Origin: Photobacterium profundum
Lineage (GTDB): Bacteria; Pseudomonadota; Gammaproteobacteria; Enterobacterales; Vibrionaceae
Assembly: GCF_003026285.1 (NCBI RefSeq)
Contig: NZ_PYOD01000001.1
Span: forward strand, 868,001-932,000
Direction: 5' to 3'
DNA length: 64,000 nucleotides
The notes beneath the pieces are model-generated. The model had not been told where the DNA came from. It saw nothing but the letters and a program-made list of their open reading frames with translations, and made no database searches. Each line of letters opens with the position of its first letter. Positions within the stretch are counted from its first letter, which is position 1. Shown in pieces: positions 28,729 to 38,674 of this stretch. A program made the translations under genes and the position numbers.

Positions 28729-30609
28729 CTATCGTATATTTAACAAAGTATCGAAGGTGTCATTCGCAACCGACATGATGCGCGACGATGCCATATACGC
28801 TTGTTGAAACTTCATCATATTAGCCGCTTCCTCATCCATGTTTACGCCAGCAATTTCAGCCACTCGACTTTGTGCGGCATCTTTTTCAACTAAGCCCACT
28901 TCTTTTAATCGTGAAGCCGATGCTTTTTGTACACCCATTTCAGTATTTAGCCCTTCATACACATCAATCACACTAGAACGTCCGTCATTCATGATTTTCT
29001 GAGATTGAAGATCTTGCATTTTAATGAGGTTGCCATTATCACCATCAGACGCATTAAGGTTGACAGCAAAAACATCTCCCCCCATCGCACCCGACGATAA
29101 TGTGAAACGCGTACCACCCACATTCACCTCACCACTAGGTGGGTATACTTGCGGAGCCTGCAAAATATTGCCTTTCATATCGAGTACGGCAAACTGGCTT
29201 GCATCAGGTGACACGGCGACCTGAAACTCATTAGGGCCACCCGCTGCGTTAATCGCTAAATCTGCATTGCCGTTTGCTTTAGTCGCAGAGCTTAAATAAC
29301 TTTGAGCGGCAATTTTTGCAGGATCATCCAATAATGCTTTAATGTTACCCGCACCATCGCGGGTTGGACGAATAGCAATACGCTCACCAATGCCTATCGG
29401 TGAATCCATCTGAATACGTAATCCATCAACAGAAAATGCTGCTGGGTTTCCGCTGGGTACAACGCTCTGACGTGATCCATCTGGTGAGGTTAACGTGTGT
29501 TGGCTACCATCAAACGTAAGCCCATATTCGCCCACTTTTAGCTGGTTAATGTCTTCGATATACACTTTTAAATCGGCAGTCGAGCCAGCAGGAACACGAG
29601 CACGTGCTGCGGCAGATGCAGGGTCATTCACATCATGAAATAGGTTGCCACCTACATCACCGTTTAAATCTAAACCTTGCGATTGCAATTCATTAACCGA
29701 ATCAGAAAACCCGATCGCTATGCGCCCCATTTCATCCATCGTCTGAGACAGGGTTTCATCGCGATATTGAAATAAAGCGGCAAGCTTGCCGCCAATATCG
29801 TCGTTACGAATCGGTTTCAAAGCTTTGCCTTCAACAATCGCTAACTGGGTTTGCTGTGGATCTGGCTTACCATTAATCATGCGTAATTCGCTAGATTCAG
29901 TACCCGATACCAAGGTATGCCCACTGCCAATCATGACGTTGAAGGTTTCATTATTTTTTGGGGTTACCGTTACTTTGGTGTATTGAGATAACTCATTAAT
30001 CAAATTTTGATGGCGATCCATCAGGTCATTATCAGCCCCTGAAGCCGGTGTTTTGACGAGTGCTTTATGCACTTCTACCAGTTCACGACCAATATCATTC
30101 ACCCGATTTAATGTGCCTGAAAGCACTTCGTTCGCTTCACTTTTTTGCTTAGCTAATGTGCCGTAGCTATCATTTAATCCCGATGCCACCAGCTTGGCTT
30201 TTTCTATCACAACTTTACGTGAACCCAGATCGTTCGGGCTATCGGCCATCGCTTTTACGGCGTCATGCCACTGATTCATATCTTCAGGAATTTTCTTAGA
30301 ACTGTTGGCTAGCATATTATCTAGTCGTCCTAATTGTCCTTCCCGTTCAGTCGCATAACTTAAATTCGTGGTGGTTAGATTTAATTCATTCGTGGCAAAC
30401 TGATCGTAGCCACGGCGAACTTCTGCCGCATGCACACCCGTACCATGCTGGCTACCGCCCCACCAAATGGGATCATTGGTTTGCTGCACCACAGACTGAC
30501 GGCTATACCCTTCGGTATTAACATTATTAATGTTATGGCTGGTCGTATTGAGCTGTCGTTGTGCAGTCAATAAACCTTGAGAGCCCATATTGAGCAAATC
30601 AAATGCCAT
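28729..30609 (-). CDS. flgK: FlgK, hook-associated protein 1
   Basis: The 626-residue product starts with the rod/hook signature (MAFDLLNMGSQGLLTAQRQLNTTSHNINNVNTEGYSRQ in outline) and ends with the flagellar basal-body C-terminal motif near MMKFQQAYMASSRIMSVANDTFDTLLNIR. FlgK sits directly on the hook and, with FlgL, joins it to the filament. A sigma-54 element about 55 bp upstream makes flgKL a separate unit from flgF-J. Confidence 0.96.
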   Translation of the reverse strand: MAFDLLNMGSQGLLTAQRQLNTTSHNINNVNTEGYSRQSVVQQTNDPIWWGGSQHGTGVHAAEVRRGYDQFATNELNLTTTNLSYATEREGQLGRLDNMLANSSKKIPEDMNQWHDAVKAMADSPNDLGSRKVVIEKAKLVASGLNDSYGTLAKQKSEANEVLSGTLNRVNDIGRELVEVHKALVKTPASGADNDLMDRHQNLINELSQYTKVTVTPKNNETFNVMIGSGHTLVSGTESSELRMINGKPDPQQTQLAIVEGKALKPIRNDDIGGKLAALFQYRDETLSQTMDEMGRIAIGFSDSVNELQSQGLDLNGDVGGNLFHDVNDPASAAARARVPAGSTADLKVYIEDINQLKVGEYGLTFDGSQHTLTSPDGSRQSVVPSGNPAAFSVDGLRIQMDSPIGIGERIAIRPTRDGAGNIKALLDDPAKIAAQSYLSSATKANGNADLAINAAGGPNEFQVAVSPDASQFAVLDMKGNILQAPQVYPPSGEVNVGGTRFTLSSGAMGGDVFAVNLNASDGDNGNLIKMQDLQSQKIMNDGRSSVIDVYEGLNTEMGVQKASASRLKEVGLVEKDAAQSRVAEIAGVNMDEEAANMMKFQQAYMASSRIMSVANDTFDTLLNIR

Positions 30610-30663
30610 TACGCCTCCAGTTAGTCATAAAGTTCAATGAATCAAATAATTATCAAAGTTAAA

Positions 30664-30679
30664 TGCAATATTCATTCCA
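30664..30679 (-). promoter_or_regulatory. Probable sigma-54 promoter of flgKL
   Basis: The minus strand reads TGGAATGAATATTGCA: correct GG-N10-GC spacing and a perfect TTGCA, but AAT instead of CAC in the -24 half. It predicts a leader of about 44 nt. It lies in the 229-bp flgJ-flgK spacer. Confidence 0.7.
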
Positions 30680-30838
30680 ACTTTAAGGTACATTCACTCT
30701 GTTGATTTTATTCAACTTTTCTAATGGGCATATAGAGGAAAAGCAAGAAGAGGCAAAGGCTTGCCTGACAATTGTTTGAAGGGGGGAGCACTACAATAAA
30801 ACCGAATCTAGATGTACAGATCCCAGCGACTATCCGTA

Positions 30839-31792
30839 TTACTTCATCAGCGACTTTACAGTATCCATCACACTCAATACTTTTTCCGTATATTTTGGAT
30901 CTGTCGCATAACCGGCGTTATGAATATTACGAATAAATTGCGATGGCTCTTTCGGGTTTTCAAGTGCTTTAGAATAACGAGGGTTATCATTTAAAAAACG
31001 CACATAATCATTAAAACTGTCTTGGTAGTTATCATAAGAACGGAAGGCAGCTTTTTCTTGCACCGCAATACCATTATGAAATTCAAGAGTATTGGTTGCA
31101 ACTTTATTACCAGACCAACGGGGATCAGCTTTAATATTAAAAAGGTTATTACTTGAACCAACTGCATTTTTTATTACTTTTTTACCCCAGCCCGTCTCTA
31201 ATGCCGCTTGCGCAATTAACACGGAAGGATCGGTGCCAATCGCATTGGCTGCCTTTTCAGCATACGGACGCATGCGAGTAACAAAATCTTTTGGTGTATC
31301 AAAGGTTTCAACCGAACGTGCCATTGGCGGCTTAGCCGTATTCAATGTGCTCGCTTGCATCACTTTTAATGCATCATCCGTCGCTTGGTTAATAACCTGT
31401 TGATCAGGCTGGCGACTGTTTGGGTTAACAGGCAAGCGTAATGTTGTATCGTTCATGACTGTGCGAATCGCATTTTCAGAATCTTTATCTTCTTCACTAC
31501 CGAGTTGCTGAACAATAAGATCTGCAAGCCCTAACGACCCTGTCGAACTTAGTTCGCTGGCAAGTTGCTCGTCATGCATTTGCTCAAAGAACTTTGAATT
31601 ACTATTGCTGGTTAAATCAGATTCAAACGCTTCATTCGCCTGGCGCATCGATTTAAATAACATCTGGGTAAAAATAGCTTCAAACTGCTGAGCAGCAGCC
31701 CGCAGCGATCCGCTTTCATCATCACCAATGCCCGCACGAAGGCGTTCAAGGCTAGATATATCATGTACGAAACCAGGATCGATGCTTTTCAT
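30839..31792 (-). CDS. flgJ: FlgJ, rod-cap and peptidoglycan hydrolase
   Basis: The 317-residue protein has two domains. The N-terminal rod-scaffold part (about 25-100) includes AAAQQFEAIFTQMLFKSMR. The C-terminal glucosaminidase-type domain (about 165-315) has the probable catalytic Glu199 in AQAALETGWGK and the conserved NLFNIKAD motif. It opens the cell wall for the growing rod. It is the last gene of flgFGHIJ, 65 bp after flgI. Confidence 0.95.
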   Translation of the reverse strand: MKSIDPGFVHDISSLERLRAGIGDDESGSLRAAAQQFEAIFTQMLFKSMRQANEAFESDLTSNSNSKFFEQMHDEQLASELSSTGSLGLADLIVQQLGSEEDKDSENAIRTVMNDTTLRLPVNPNSRQPDQQVINQATDDALKVMQASTLNTAKPPMARSVETFDTPKDFVTRMRPYAEKAANAIGTDPSVLIAQAALETGWGKKVIKNAVGSSNNLFNIKADPRWSGNKVATNTLEFHNGIAVQEKAAFRSYDNYQDSFNDYVRFLNDNPRYSKALENPKEPSQFIRNIHNAGYATDPKYTEKVLSVMDTVKSLMK

Positions 31793-31857
31793 TGTGTAAG
31801 TTCTTTTATCGTAAATTCAGTGTCGTGACGAGTAACATTAAGCCAGGTACTCATGAC

Positions 31858-32949
31858 CTAAATAATAATGAGCTGCCCTTCAATTGCACCCGCTTGTTTT
31901 AGCGCTTGTAAGATAGCCATTAAATCCGATGGTGCAGCCCCAACTTGGTTAACTGCACGTACTAATTCATCCAGTGTAATGCCCGGTTCAAATTTGAACA
32001 TGCGTGAATCTTTCTCTGTAACGTCAATTTCAGAGTTCGGTACAACAACCGTTTCCCCACCAGAAAAAGGCGCTGGCTGACTGACTTGGTAATTCTCTTT
32101 GATTGAAACCGTCATACCACCGTGCGTAATCGCCGCTGGTTTTAACTTCACATTCTGACCAATCACAATGGTACCAGTACGTGAATTAACGATAATTTTT
32201 GCCGCCCCGACAGCAGGGTCAAATTCGATATTCTCTACGGTAGCAAGGAAAGCAACACGTTGGCTCACATCTCTGGGCGCACGAACTCGTACAGAGGTTG
32301 CATCTATCGCTGCTGCCATTTGAGGACCAAGAAATTCATTCACAGAATCAGCCATACGTTGAGCCGTCGAAAAGTCTGATTCAAATAAGTTGAAAGTAAG
32401 AAAATCACCTCGTCCAAAAGGGTTCGGAACTTCTTGTTCAACCATAGCGCCATTACTAATACGCCCTACGGTTGGGATGTTACCTACAAGCTTTGAGCCA
32501 TCAGCCCCAGTTACACTGAAGCCGCCCACCACTAAACTGCCTTGTGCTACCGCATAAACTTTACCGTCTAAACCCTTTAAAAAGGTTTGCAATAACGTAC
32601 CACCACGCAAACTTTTCGCAGAGCCAATAGACGAAACAGTGATATCAATACTTTGACCTTGCTTAGTAAACGCGGGCAAGGTGGCATTAACCGCAACCGC
32701 AGCAACATTTTTTGTTTTGGGTTTTGTACCAGCAGGTAATTGGATACCAAAATTTTGCAACATGGCATTAAAGCTTTGATCAGTAAATGGTGTCGTTTCC
32801 CCCGTACCAGGTAAACCGACAACCAGGCCATAACCCACTAATTGGTTACTACGTACCCCAGCAACTTCTGAGATATCTTTAATTCGGGCAGCTTGCAGCG
32901 GCAACGCTAGCAGTAGCATAAGGCTGATACAAAAGGTACGTAATTTCAC
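31858..32949 (-). CDS. flgI: FlgI, P-ring protein
   Basis: The 363-residue product has a signal peptide ([20 protein letters not shown]) and the conserved mature start [21 protein letters not shown], ending in [18 protein letters not shown]. FlgI forms the periplasmic P ring around the rod. The start is GTG at 32949 with GGAG eight bases upstream. It lies 66 bp after flgH. Confidence 0.97.
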   Translation of the reverse strand: MKLRTFCISLMLLLALPLQAARIKDISEVAGVRSNQLVGYGLVVGLPGTGETTPFTDQSFNAMLQNFGIQLPAGTKPKTKNVAAVAVNATLPAFTKQGQSIDITVSSIGSAKSLRGGTLLQTFLKGLDGKVYAVAQGSLVVGGFSVTGADGSKLVGNIPTVGRISNGAMVEQEVPNPFGRGDFLTFNLFESDFSTAQRMADSVNEFLGPQMAAAIDATSVRVRAPRDVSQRVAFLATVENIEFDPAVGAAKIIVNSRTGTIVIGQNVKLKPAAITHGGMTVSIKENYQVSQPAPFSGGETVVVPNSEIDVTEKDSRMFKFEPGITLDELVRAVNQVGAAPSDLMAILQALKQAGAIEGQLIII

Positions 32950-33015
32950 TCTACTGCTCCGGGTTGCTCATTAATCAAAACGTGGGATTTATTATTTTCA
33001 CTGTCTATATGTCAT

Positions 33016-33786
33016 TTATAAACTGACATTGAAGAAATTAGCTAACCAGCCTTGTTCTTGCACATCTTGGCGATCACCCGTGCCTGAATATTGAATACGG
33101 GCATTGGTAATACGTGTCGATTCAATGGTATTTTCTTGGCTGATATCATCAGGACGAATCGTGCCACTAACACGAATATATTCATCCCCCGTATTCAAAG
33201 TGAGCCACTTTTCACCTCGTACCATCAGGTTACCGTTAGCAAGTACATCAATGACTTCAACTGAAATCGAGCCTTTAATACTGTTACTTTGATCCGCAGA
33301 GGTGGTTCCAGAAAATTTATTGGCATTTGCGACTTCATACGATAAATCACGATCACCAATGGTAAGCGGCTTACCACCTAGTACTAATGGGTCCATCGAT
33401 AAATCTGTCGATTTATCCAAATCTGAACTGGCACTTTTTTTAGCTTGCGTCTTCTCTTCCAGCATCACAGTCACAATGTCACCAATACCACGAGGTTTAG
33501 TGTCATCATATAAATCTTGTGCTTGTACCGAGCTAAATAATGACCCCGTAGCTGTCGCGTAATGCTCTGGTTTTGCTTGAGGACGAATCGAGTTCCATGC
33601 TGGATCGCCAGCTTGTGGATCTTCTCGACGACGCAACATATCAATTAAGCCTGAATCTTGCTCTGTCGACCCTTCAACCGCATCGACTGTTGTGGTAGCT
33701 TTCTCTATATCGGATGGAACCAAGTCTGGATCCATTGCACAGCCGTTCAATAGAAGAATGACAATACCAGCAAGTACCTTTTTCAT
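33016..33786 (-). CDS. flgH: FlgH, L-ring lipoprotein
   Basis: The 256-residue protein has a lipoprotein signal with lipobox LNGC (Cys16) and the conserved FlgH segments [19 protein letters not shown] and [20 protein letters not shown]. FlgH forms the outer-membrane L ring; in vibrios it is held by FlgT and the H ring. It follows flgG by 17 bp. Confidence 0.96.
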   Translation of the reverse strand: MKKVLAGIVILLLNGCAMDPDLVPSDIEKATTTVDAVEGSTEQDSGLIDMLRRREDPQAGDPAWNSIRPQAKPEHYATATGSLFSSVQAQDLYDDTKPRGIGDIVTVMLEEKTQAKKSASSDLDKSTDLSMDPLVLGGKPLTIGDRDLSYEVANANKFSGTTSADQSNSIKGSISVEVIDVLANGNLMVRGEKWLTLNTGDEYIRVSGTIRPDDISQENTIESTRITNARIQYSGTGDRQDVQEQGWLANFFNVSL

Positions 33787-33803
33787 TGTTAACTTACTTC
33801 CCG

Positions 33804-34592
33804 TTATAGCTGTTGGTTTACGTAGCTCAACATCTGATCAACGGTTGAAATGACTTTAGAGTTCATTTCATATACGCGCTGAGCTTCTATCATGTTGACC
33901 AATTCTTCCGTTACATTAACGTTCGAAGTTTCTAACATCGACTGACGAATTGCCCCTAGGCCATCAAGACCCGGTACACCTTCTTGGGCATCGCCACTCG
34001 CCCCCGTAGGTAAGAATAAGTTCTGACCAATAGGCTCTAAACCGCCTGGATTAATAAAGCCAACGGTTGTTAGCTGACCCAGCACTTGGTTTTCTTGCTG
34101 TCCACGAATACGGGCTGAGACTTCGCCATCATTACCTACAGTAATACCGACAGCATCTTCTGGAATAGCAATTTCTGGTTGCACCACATAGCCAGAGCCA
34201 GTCGTTACCATTTGGCCATCGCCATTAATAGTAAATTGACCATTACGGGTATAACCGATATTTCCATCGGGTAGCAAAACCTGGAAGAAGCCTTCTCCCT
34301 CGATCATCATATCCATCGCGTTATTGGTAGTCTGCGTATTACCCTGCGTAAACACTTTTTGGGTTGCGACAACTTTAGAGCCAGCACCTAGCATTAAACC
34401 CGACGGTAATTCTGTATCTTGAGAAGATTGGCCACCTGGCTGGTTAATGTTTTGATAAAACAGATCTTCAAATACAGCACGGCTTTTCTTAAAACCAATG
34501 GTTGAGGCGTTAGCTAAGTTATTTGAAATAGTAGATATATTTGTCTGTTGAGCGTCAAGACCGGTTTTACTTACCCATAAAGCTGGATGCAT
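33804..34592 (-). CDS. flgG: FlgG, distal rod protein
   Basis: The 262-residue product starts [20 protein letters not shown] with the rod signature [15 protein letters not shown] and ends with the C-terminal motif [24 protein letters not shown]. FlgG is the main distal rod subunit. It is 20 bp after flgF. Confidence 0.97.
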   Translation of the reverse strand: MHPALWVSKTGLDAQQTNISTISNNLANASTIGFKKSRAVFEDLFYQNINQPGGQSSQDTELPSGLMLGAGSKVVATQKVFTQGNTQTTNNAMDMMIEGEGFFQVLLPDGNIGYTRNGQFTINGDGQMVTTGSGYVVQPEIAIPEDAVGITVGNDGEVSARIRGQQENQVLGQLTTVGFINPGGLEPIGQNLFLPTGASGDAQEGVPGLDGLGAIRQSMLETSNVNVTEELVNMIEAQRVYEMNSKVISTVDQMLSYVNQQL

Positions 34593-34612
34593 GTTAATTA
34601 CCTTTTATTGGA

Positions 34613-35362
34613 TTAGCCTAAACGCAGTAGTGAAGCAGAAGCTTGATCCATTTCTTCTGCTGTTTTCATGATTTTCACTTGCATTTCAAAATGACGCTGC
34701 AAATCAATCATACTTGTCATTTCACCAACAGCATTGACGTTACTGCCTTCTAACGCGCCTTTTAGCAAGGTTACGCCAGCATCAGCATCGTACGTTTCTC
34801 CTGGTGTTTTTGACTTAAATAAACCGTTAACATCTTTGAATAAATCACGGTTATCAGGGCGAACTAGCTTTAATCGATCGACAATTTCCATCGCATCTGG
34901 CGGCGCACCTTGTGGCAATACAGAGATAGTACCGTCGTTACCGACTTGAATTTTATTAATAGGAAGAGGGATGAAGATTGGACCGCCATTTTCACCTAAC
35001 ATTAAATTACCGTTGCTGTTTTGCAGCATACCAGTTTCATCAATTTTTAGGTGACCCGCACGGGTATAAGCTTCTTGACCTGAGGCGTCAAGCACAGCAA
35101 GCCAACCATCACCTTCTACTGCAACATCAAGATCACGACCTGTCGTCATCACTGAACCTTGAGAGAAATCTTGTCCGGGACGCTCTGTCATGGCAAAAAC
35201 ACGAGACGGTAAACCTTCACCATACGCTTGCATACTGCGCGCTTGTTCCAAGTCAGCTCGGAAACCGGTCGTTCTTACATTGGCGAGGTTGTTGGCATGT
35301 GTTTGCATACCATACATATCTTGCTTTGCACCACTCATTGCTAAATAAAGCGCACGATCCAT
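34613..35362 (-). CDS. flgF: FlgF, proximal rod protein
   Basis: The 249-residue product starts MDRALYLAMSGAKQDMYGMQ, contains the NNLANVRTTGFRADLEQA rod signature and ends with a DLQRHFEMQVKIMKTAEEM C-terminal motif. FlgF forms part of the proximal rod. It is the first gene of flgFGHIJ and has its own sigma-54 promoter, downstream of the terminator after flgE. Confidence 0.97.
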   Translation of the reverse strand: MDRALYLAMSGAKQDMYGMQTHANNLANVRTTGFRADLEQARSMQAYGEGLPSRVFAMTERPGQDFSQGSVMTTGRDLDVAVEGDGWLAVLDASGQEAYTRAGHLKIDETGMLQNSNGNLMLGENGGPIFIPLPINKIQVGNDGTISVLPQGAPPDAMEIVDRLKLVRPDNRDLFKDVNGLFKSKTPGETYDADAGVTLLKGALEGSNVNAVGEMTSMIDLQRHFEMQVKIMKTAEEMDQASASLLRLG

Positions 35363-35394
35363 TATTGCTCTCCCATCTCATCTGAATGGTTTAA

Positions 35395-35410
35395 AGCAAT
35401 AAGTATGCCA
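35395..35410 (-). promoter_or_regulatory. Sigma-54 promoter of flgFGHIJ
   Basis: The minus strand reads TGGCATACTTATTGCT with GG-N10-GC spacing and a close match in both boxes. It predicts a 22-nt leader to the flgF ATG. With the hairpin behind flgE it splits the flgB-J gene run into two units. Confidence 0.85.
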
Positions 35411-35512
35411 ATGCAATAAGTTATTTATAAATCAATACTTTGACTTATTAATGCAAGAGATATGAGAATGAAACGGAAATGAAAAGACGTTTTTTTGGCA
35501 GGTTAAGACAAA

Positions 35513-35541
35513 TATTGCCGCTTAAAAGATAAGCGGCAATA
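35513..35541 (-). terminator. Hairpin terminator after flgE
   Basis: Perfect 11-bp arms TATTGCCGCTT/AAGCGGCAATA with a seven-base loop lie 28 bp after the flgE stop; the minus strand continues TTTGTCTT, a moderate U-tract. Confidence 0.8.
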
Positions 35542-35568
35542 AAGCTGATACAGATTGGCGAAAGAATC

Positions 35569-36876
35569 TTATCGAATCTGTAAAATAGTTTGTTGTAGCT
35601 GATTATCGACTTCTAGCGCTCGTGAGTTAGCTTGGAAATTACGTTGCGCAGTAATTAAGTCCACCAGCTCTTGTGTCATATCGATGTTTGACTGCTCAAG
35701 CGTACCGCTTTTCACTGAACCAAATGCACCTTGGCTTGCTTCACCCCAAATAGCAGCACCTGAATCTTGACCTGTTGCCCACTGGGTACCACCTTTTGAT
35801 ACTAAGCCTTGCTCATTCGCAACACGTACCATACCAACACGACCCAGTGTAACGTTTTCGCCGTTACTGTACGTAGCGACAATTGACCCTTTAGCATCAA
35901 TATCAACTTTCGCCAAATAACCCGTTGTCGCGCCATTTTCACTGAACTTTCGGATTTCAAACGGTGCCGCATACTGGGTTGGCGAATCAAACTGCATGGT
36001 TAATGTCTGAGCTTCATCAGCACCATTAAGATCAAGCCCAGCTCCACCAGCACCTAATGCTTCAGATATAATTGGCTGACCATTATTGATTTGAGCGACA
36101 GAACCATCAGTATTGAAATCGAGCGTACTACCTTGATGTCCGTTCGCAGCTGTCGTACCACCGTTAGTGATATTAATCGGTTTTTCACCTGTTGCATCTG
36201 TGCCTGTATAATAGACAGACCAACGGTTCGGCGCTGAGTTATCTTTTACATAATATGTCGATAACTTGTATGGCTGGCCCAATGAATCATACATAGTGAC
36301 AGACGTTGATTTATCGTAACTATTACTATCATTGAAATCGAACAATGTCGCATCTTTTGCCTCAGCAGAGGCTGGCAAATTCACCCCAATATCAATATTG
36401 GTTGATGCACGAGGCTGACCGAACTGATCAGGTACCTTCATTGCTTGTGGTTCATAAGACGTTACTTGATCTGTTTCTTGATCAACGCCGTAACCCAACA
36501 GGAATTGACCTTCTGAGTTAACGACCTGATTGTCTTTATTTAGATGAAATGCACCGTTACGCGTCAGGTTATTATTCTGTGGTTGCAGCTTATCGTCTGC
36601 CACAGCAAAGAAGCCACTGCCTGAAATACGCAGATCCATCGGGTTATTAGTATAAATACTCGACCCTTCATGGAATTGCTGGGCAACAACCGATGTTTGC
36701 ACACCGCCACCCGTTGTGGTTTTGGCATTAGAAAAGATCGAACTTGAATATACATCACCAAATTCAGCACGAGACTCTTTAAATCCGTAAGTATTGGCGT
36801 TCGCAATGTTATTACTTGTGGTGTTTAGATCTTTTTGAGATGCGCCGATACCACTAAGCGAAATATTGAATCCCAT
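35569..36876 (-). CDS. flgE: FlgE, hook protein
   Basis: The 435-residue product starts MGFNISLSGIGASQKDLNTT with the NNIANANTYGFKESRAEF signature and ends with the hook C-terminal motif VDLITAQRNFQANSRALE. The divergent central domains form the hook surface. FlgE is the universal-joint subunit. It follows flgD after 110 bp and ends flgBCDE. Confidence 0.97.
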   Translation of the reverse strand: MGFNISLSGIGASQKDLNTTSNNIANANTYGFKESRAEFGDVYSSSIFSNAKTTTGGGVQTSVVAQQFHEGSSIYTNNPMDLRISGSGFFAVADDKLQPQNNNLTRNGAFHLNKDNQVVNSEGQFLLGYGVDQETDQVTSYEPQAMKVPDQFGQPRASTNIDIGVNLPASAEAKDATLFDFNDSNSYDKSTSVTMYDSLGQPYKLSTYYVKDNSAPNRWSVYYTGTDATGEKPINITNGGTTAANGHQGSTLDFNTDGSVAQINNGQPIISEALGAGGAGLDLNGADEAQTLTMQFDSPTQYAAPFEIRKFSENGATTGYLAKVDIDAKGSIVATYSNGENVTLGRVGMVRVANEQGLVSKGGTQWATGQDSGAAIWGEASQGAFGSVKSGTLEQSNIDMTQELVDLITAQRNFQANSRALEVDNQLQQTILQIR

Positions 36877-36986
36877 ATTCTGACTCTCCTAATACTTGTG
36901 CATTAATTTCGCATTAATTTGTTTATGCATTGGTGGTTTTATTCAACATAGAACCACCAATAATTATTCTGTGTACTGTTAACAGA

Positions 36987-37703
36987 TTATACCTTGCCAA
37001 CTTCAAGCACTTCAGCAAGCTTGAATGGCGAATTGTGGCCCGCTAGGTTTAACATAACGTTACCGTCACCATTACCCAGTAATACACTGTTAACGTTGGC
37101 ATAAGTGGAGACTTCAAACTCTCGGTTTTCACCGCCTACCATACCTGACGCTTTCACTTGGTAGCGACCTTCTGGCAACGGTTTGCCGTTTTCATCTGTA
37201 CCATCCCACTCAAGGCGGTGTTCGCCTGGGGGCTTAGCACCAAGATCGAAGGTTTTGATTAACTGTCCTTGCTCGTTTTCAATGCGTACCATCATGTTAT
37301 CAAGAGCTTGTGGTAGTTTAACCATTCCTGTAATACCACCTTCCGCATTTTTCACACCAGTCGCACCAGGAATTAATACATCACGCCCCACAAGCGATGA
37401 GGCTTGTAATGCTTGGCTTGATGTCATGGCTGAATTCAAGCTACCAAATTGTTCATTCATTTGGTTTATGCCATCTACCGTTGCAAACGATGCCATTTGG
37501 GCAATCATCTGATCGTTGCCTACCGGTTTAAATGGGTCTTGCTGGGCAAGTTGTTTCGTCAGTAACGATAAAAAGTCATCTTGTTTTAATTCATTTTGAC
37601 CAGTTACTTTTGATTGCGTTTCTTGTAGCTTTTTCTCTTGCATTCCCTTGAGTTGATCAAGATAAGACAAGTTGCTTTGACCTGCGCCTGTAATACCAGC
37701 CAT
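36987..37703 (-). CDS. flgD: FlgD, hook-capping scaffold protein
   Basis: The 238-residue product has the conserved N-terminal region (KVTGQNELKQDDFLSLLTKQ, with LAQQDPFKPVGNDQMIAQMA) and a C-terminal FlgD-Ig/tudor-like half containing WDGTDENGKPLPEGRYQVKA. FlgD caps the growing hook. It lies 17 bp after flgC. Confidence 0.96.
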   Translation of the reverse strand: MAGITGAGQSNLSYLDQLKGMQEKKLQETQSKVTGQNELKQDDFLSLLTKQLAQQDPFKPVGNDQMIAQMASFATVDGINQMNEQFGSLNSAMTSSQALQASSLVGRDVLIPGATGVKNAEGGITGMVKLPQALDNMMVRIENEQGQLIKTFDLGAKPPGEHRLEWDGTDENGKPLPEGRYQVKASGMVGGENREFEVSTYANVNSVLLGNGDGNVMLNLAGHNSPFKLAEVLEVGKV

Positions 37704-37720
37704 AACAGTGACTCCTTACC

Positions 37721-38137
37721 TTATTTACCCATCTGCAATGTACTCATTAGCATCTGCTTACTGGCATCTGCTACTTGCACATTACTTTGATAAGAACGCG
37801 ATGCTGAAATCATGTTTGCCATTTCTTCCATAACATTAACATTCGGCTTATAAATATAGCCTTCATCATTCGCTAATGGATGCTGCGGATTGTATTCCGC
37901 ACGTAATGGCTTCTGGCTTTCAACAATACCTTTAACCTGAACAGGCACACTTTCAGCACGCTGATAGCTTGCACTGTTTAATGCTGCGGCAAAAATGGGA
38001 TGACGCGCTTTATACGTTTCTTCTGCAGAACTACTGACACTATTAGCGTTAGCAAGGTTACTTGAGGTGGTATTCAAACGGACTGATTCTGCGCTCATCG
38101 CAGATCCTGTTACATTAAATACATTAAATAAACTCAT
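37721..38137 (-). CDS. flgC: FlgC, proximal rod protein
   Basis: The 138-residue product starts MSLFNVFNVTGSAMSAESVR, carries the SSNLANANSVSSSAEE rod signature and ends SYQSNVQVADASKQMLMSTL. The conserved NVNVMEEMANMISASR motif is present. It is three bases after flgB, suggesting translational coupling. Confidence 0.97.
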   Translation of the reverse strand: MSLFNVFNVTGSAMSAESVRLNTTSSNLANANSVSSSAEETYKARHPIFAAALNSASYQRAESVPVQVKGIVESQKPLRAEYNPQHPLANDEGYIYKPNVNVMEEMANMISASRSYQSNVQVADASKQMLMSTLQMGK

Positions 38138-38140
38138 TTA

Positions 38141-38536
38141 TTAATCCCCTCTCAAGGCTTTGCTTAAATTCTTAAACTTAGCACCCAAGAAATCTAACGA
38201 TGCTTGATATTCCAGTGAATTCTGCATGAACAAGTTCTGCTCCAATTGCGCATCAACCGTATTGCCATCACCAGTGTCTGGTTGAGTAGGAACACGGTAC
38301 ATTTGTTCACCCATTACATTTGCAGAGGCAGAAATATGCCGCCCATTAGTTCGGCTCAGACCAACGTTTGCCCCTGATGTTGCCGCTTTTAATGCGCGAT
38401 CAAAATCCATATCTTTGGCCTTATAACCAGGCGTATTAGCGTTAGCAATGTTGCTAGCAAGGGTTTCAGCACGCTTACCACGCACACCAACCGAGTATTG
38501 ATGTATACCCAACGCTTTATCAAAAGAAATAGACAT
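38141..38536 (-). CDS. flgB: FlgB, proximal rod protein
   Basis: The product is 131 residues, starting MSISFDKALGIHQYSVGVRG and carrying the ASNIANANTPGYKAKDMDF signature. The frame is open up to 38584, but the -24/-12 element at 38568-38583 lies within that extension and a GGAGG site precedes ATG 38536, so the shorter form is correct. It is the first gene of flgBCDE. Confidence 0.96.
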   Translation of the reverse strand: MSISFDKALGIHQYSVGVRGKRAETLASNIANANTPGYKAKDMDFDRALKAATSGANVGLSRTNGRHISASANVMGEQMYRVPTQPDTGDGNTVDAQLEQNLFMQNSLEYQASLDFLGAKFKNLSKALRGD

Positions 38537-38567
38537 AGTTGCCTCCACAGTAACTTGATGTATATAA

Positions 38568-38583
38568 AGCAAATAGGATGCCA
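38568..38583 (-). promoter_or_regulatory. Sigma-54 promoter of flgBCDE
   Basis: The minus strand reads TGGCATCCTATTTGCT with correct GG-N10-GC spacing. Transcription should begin near 38557, about 21 nt before the flgB ATG. It lies just downstream of the cheR terminator. Confidence 0.87.
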
Positions 38584-38625
38584 AGTTTTAAAATGGCAAA
38601 TAAACAGGTAAACAGACAGATAAGC

Positions 38626-38649
38626 AAAAAGCGGCCAAAGCCGCTTTTT
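38626..38649 (-). terminator. Intrinsic terminator after cheVR
   Basis: Perfect arms AAAAAGCGGC/GCCGCTTTTT with a four-base loop lie 26 bp after the cheR stop, with a U-run on either strand. Confidence 0.9.
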
Positions 38650-38674
38650 ATTCTTTAATGATTTAAATCTGTCA

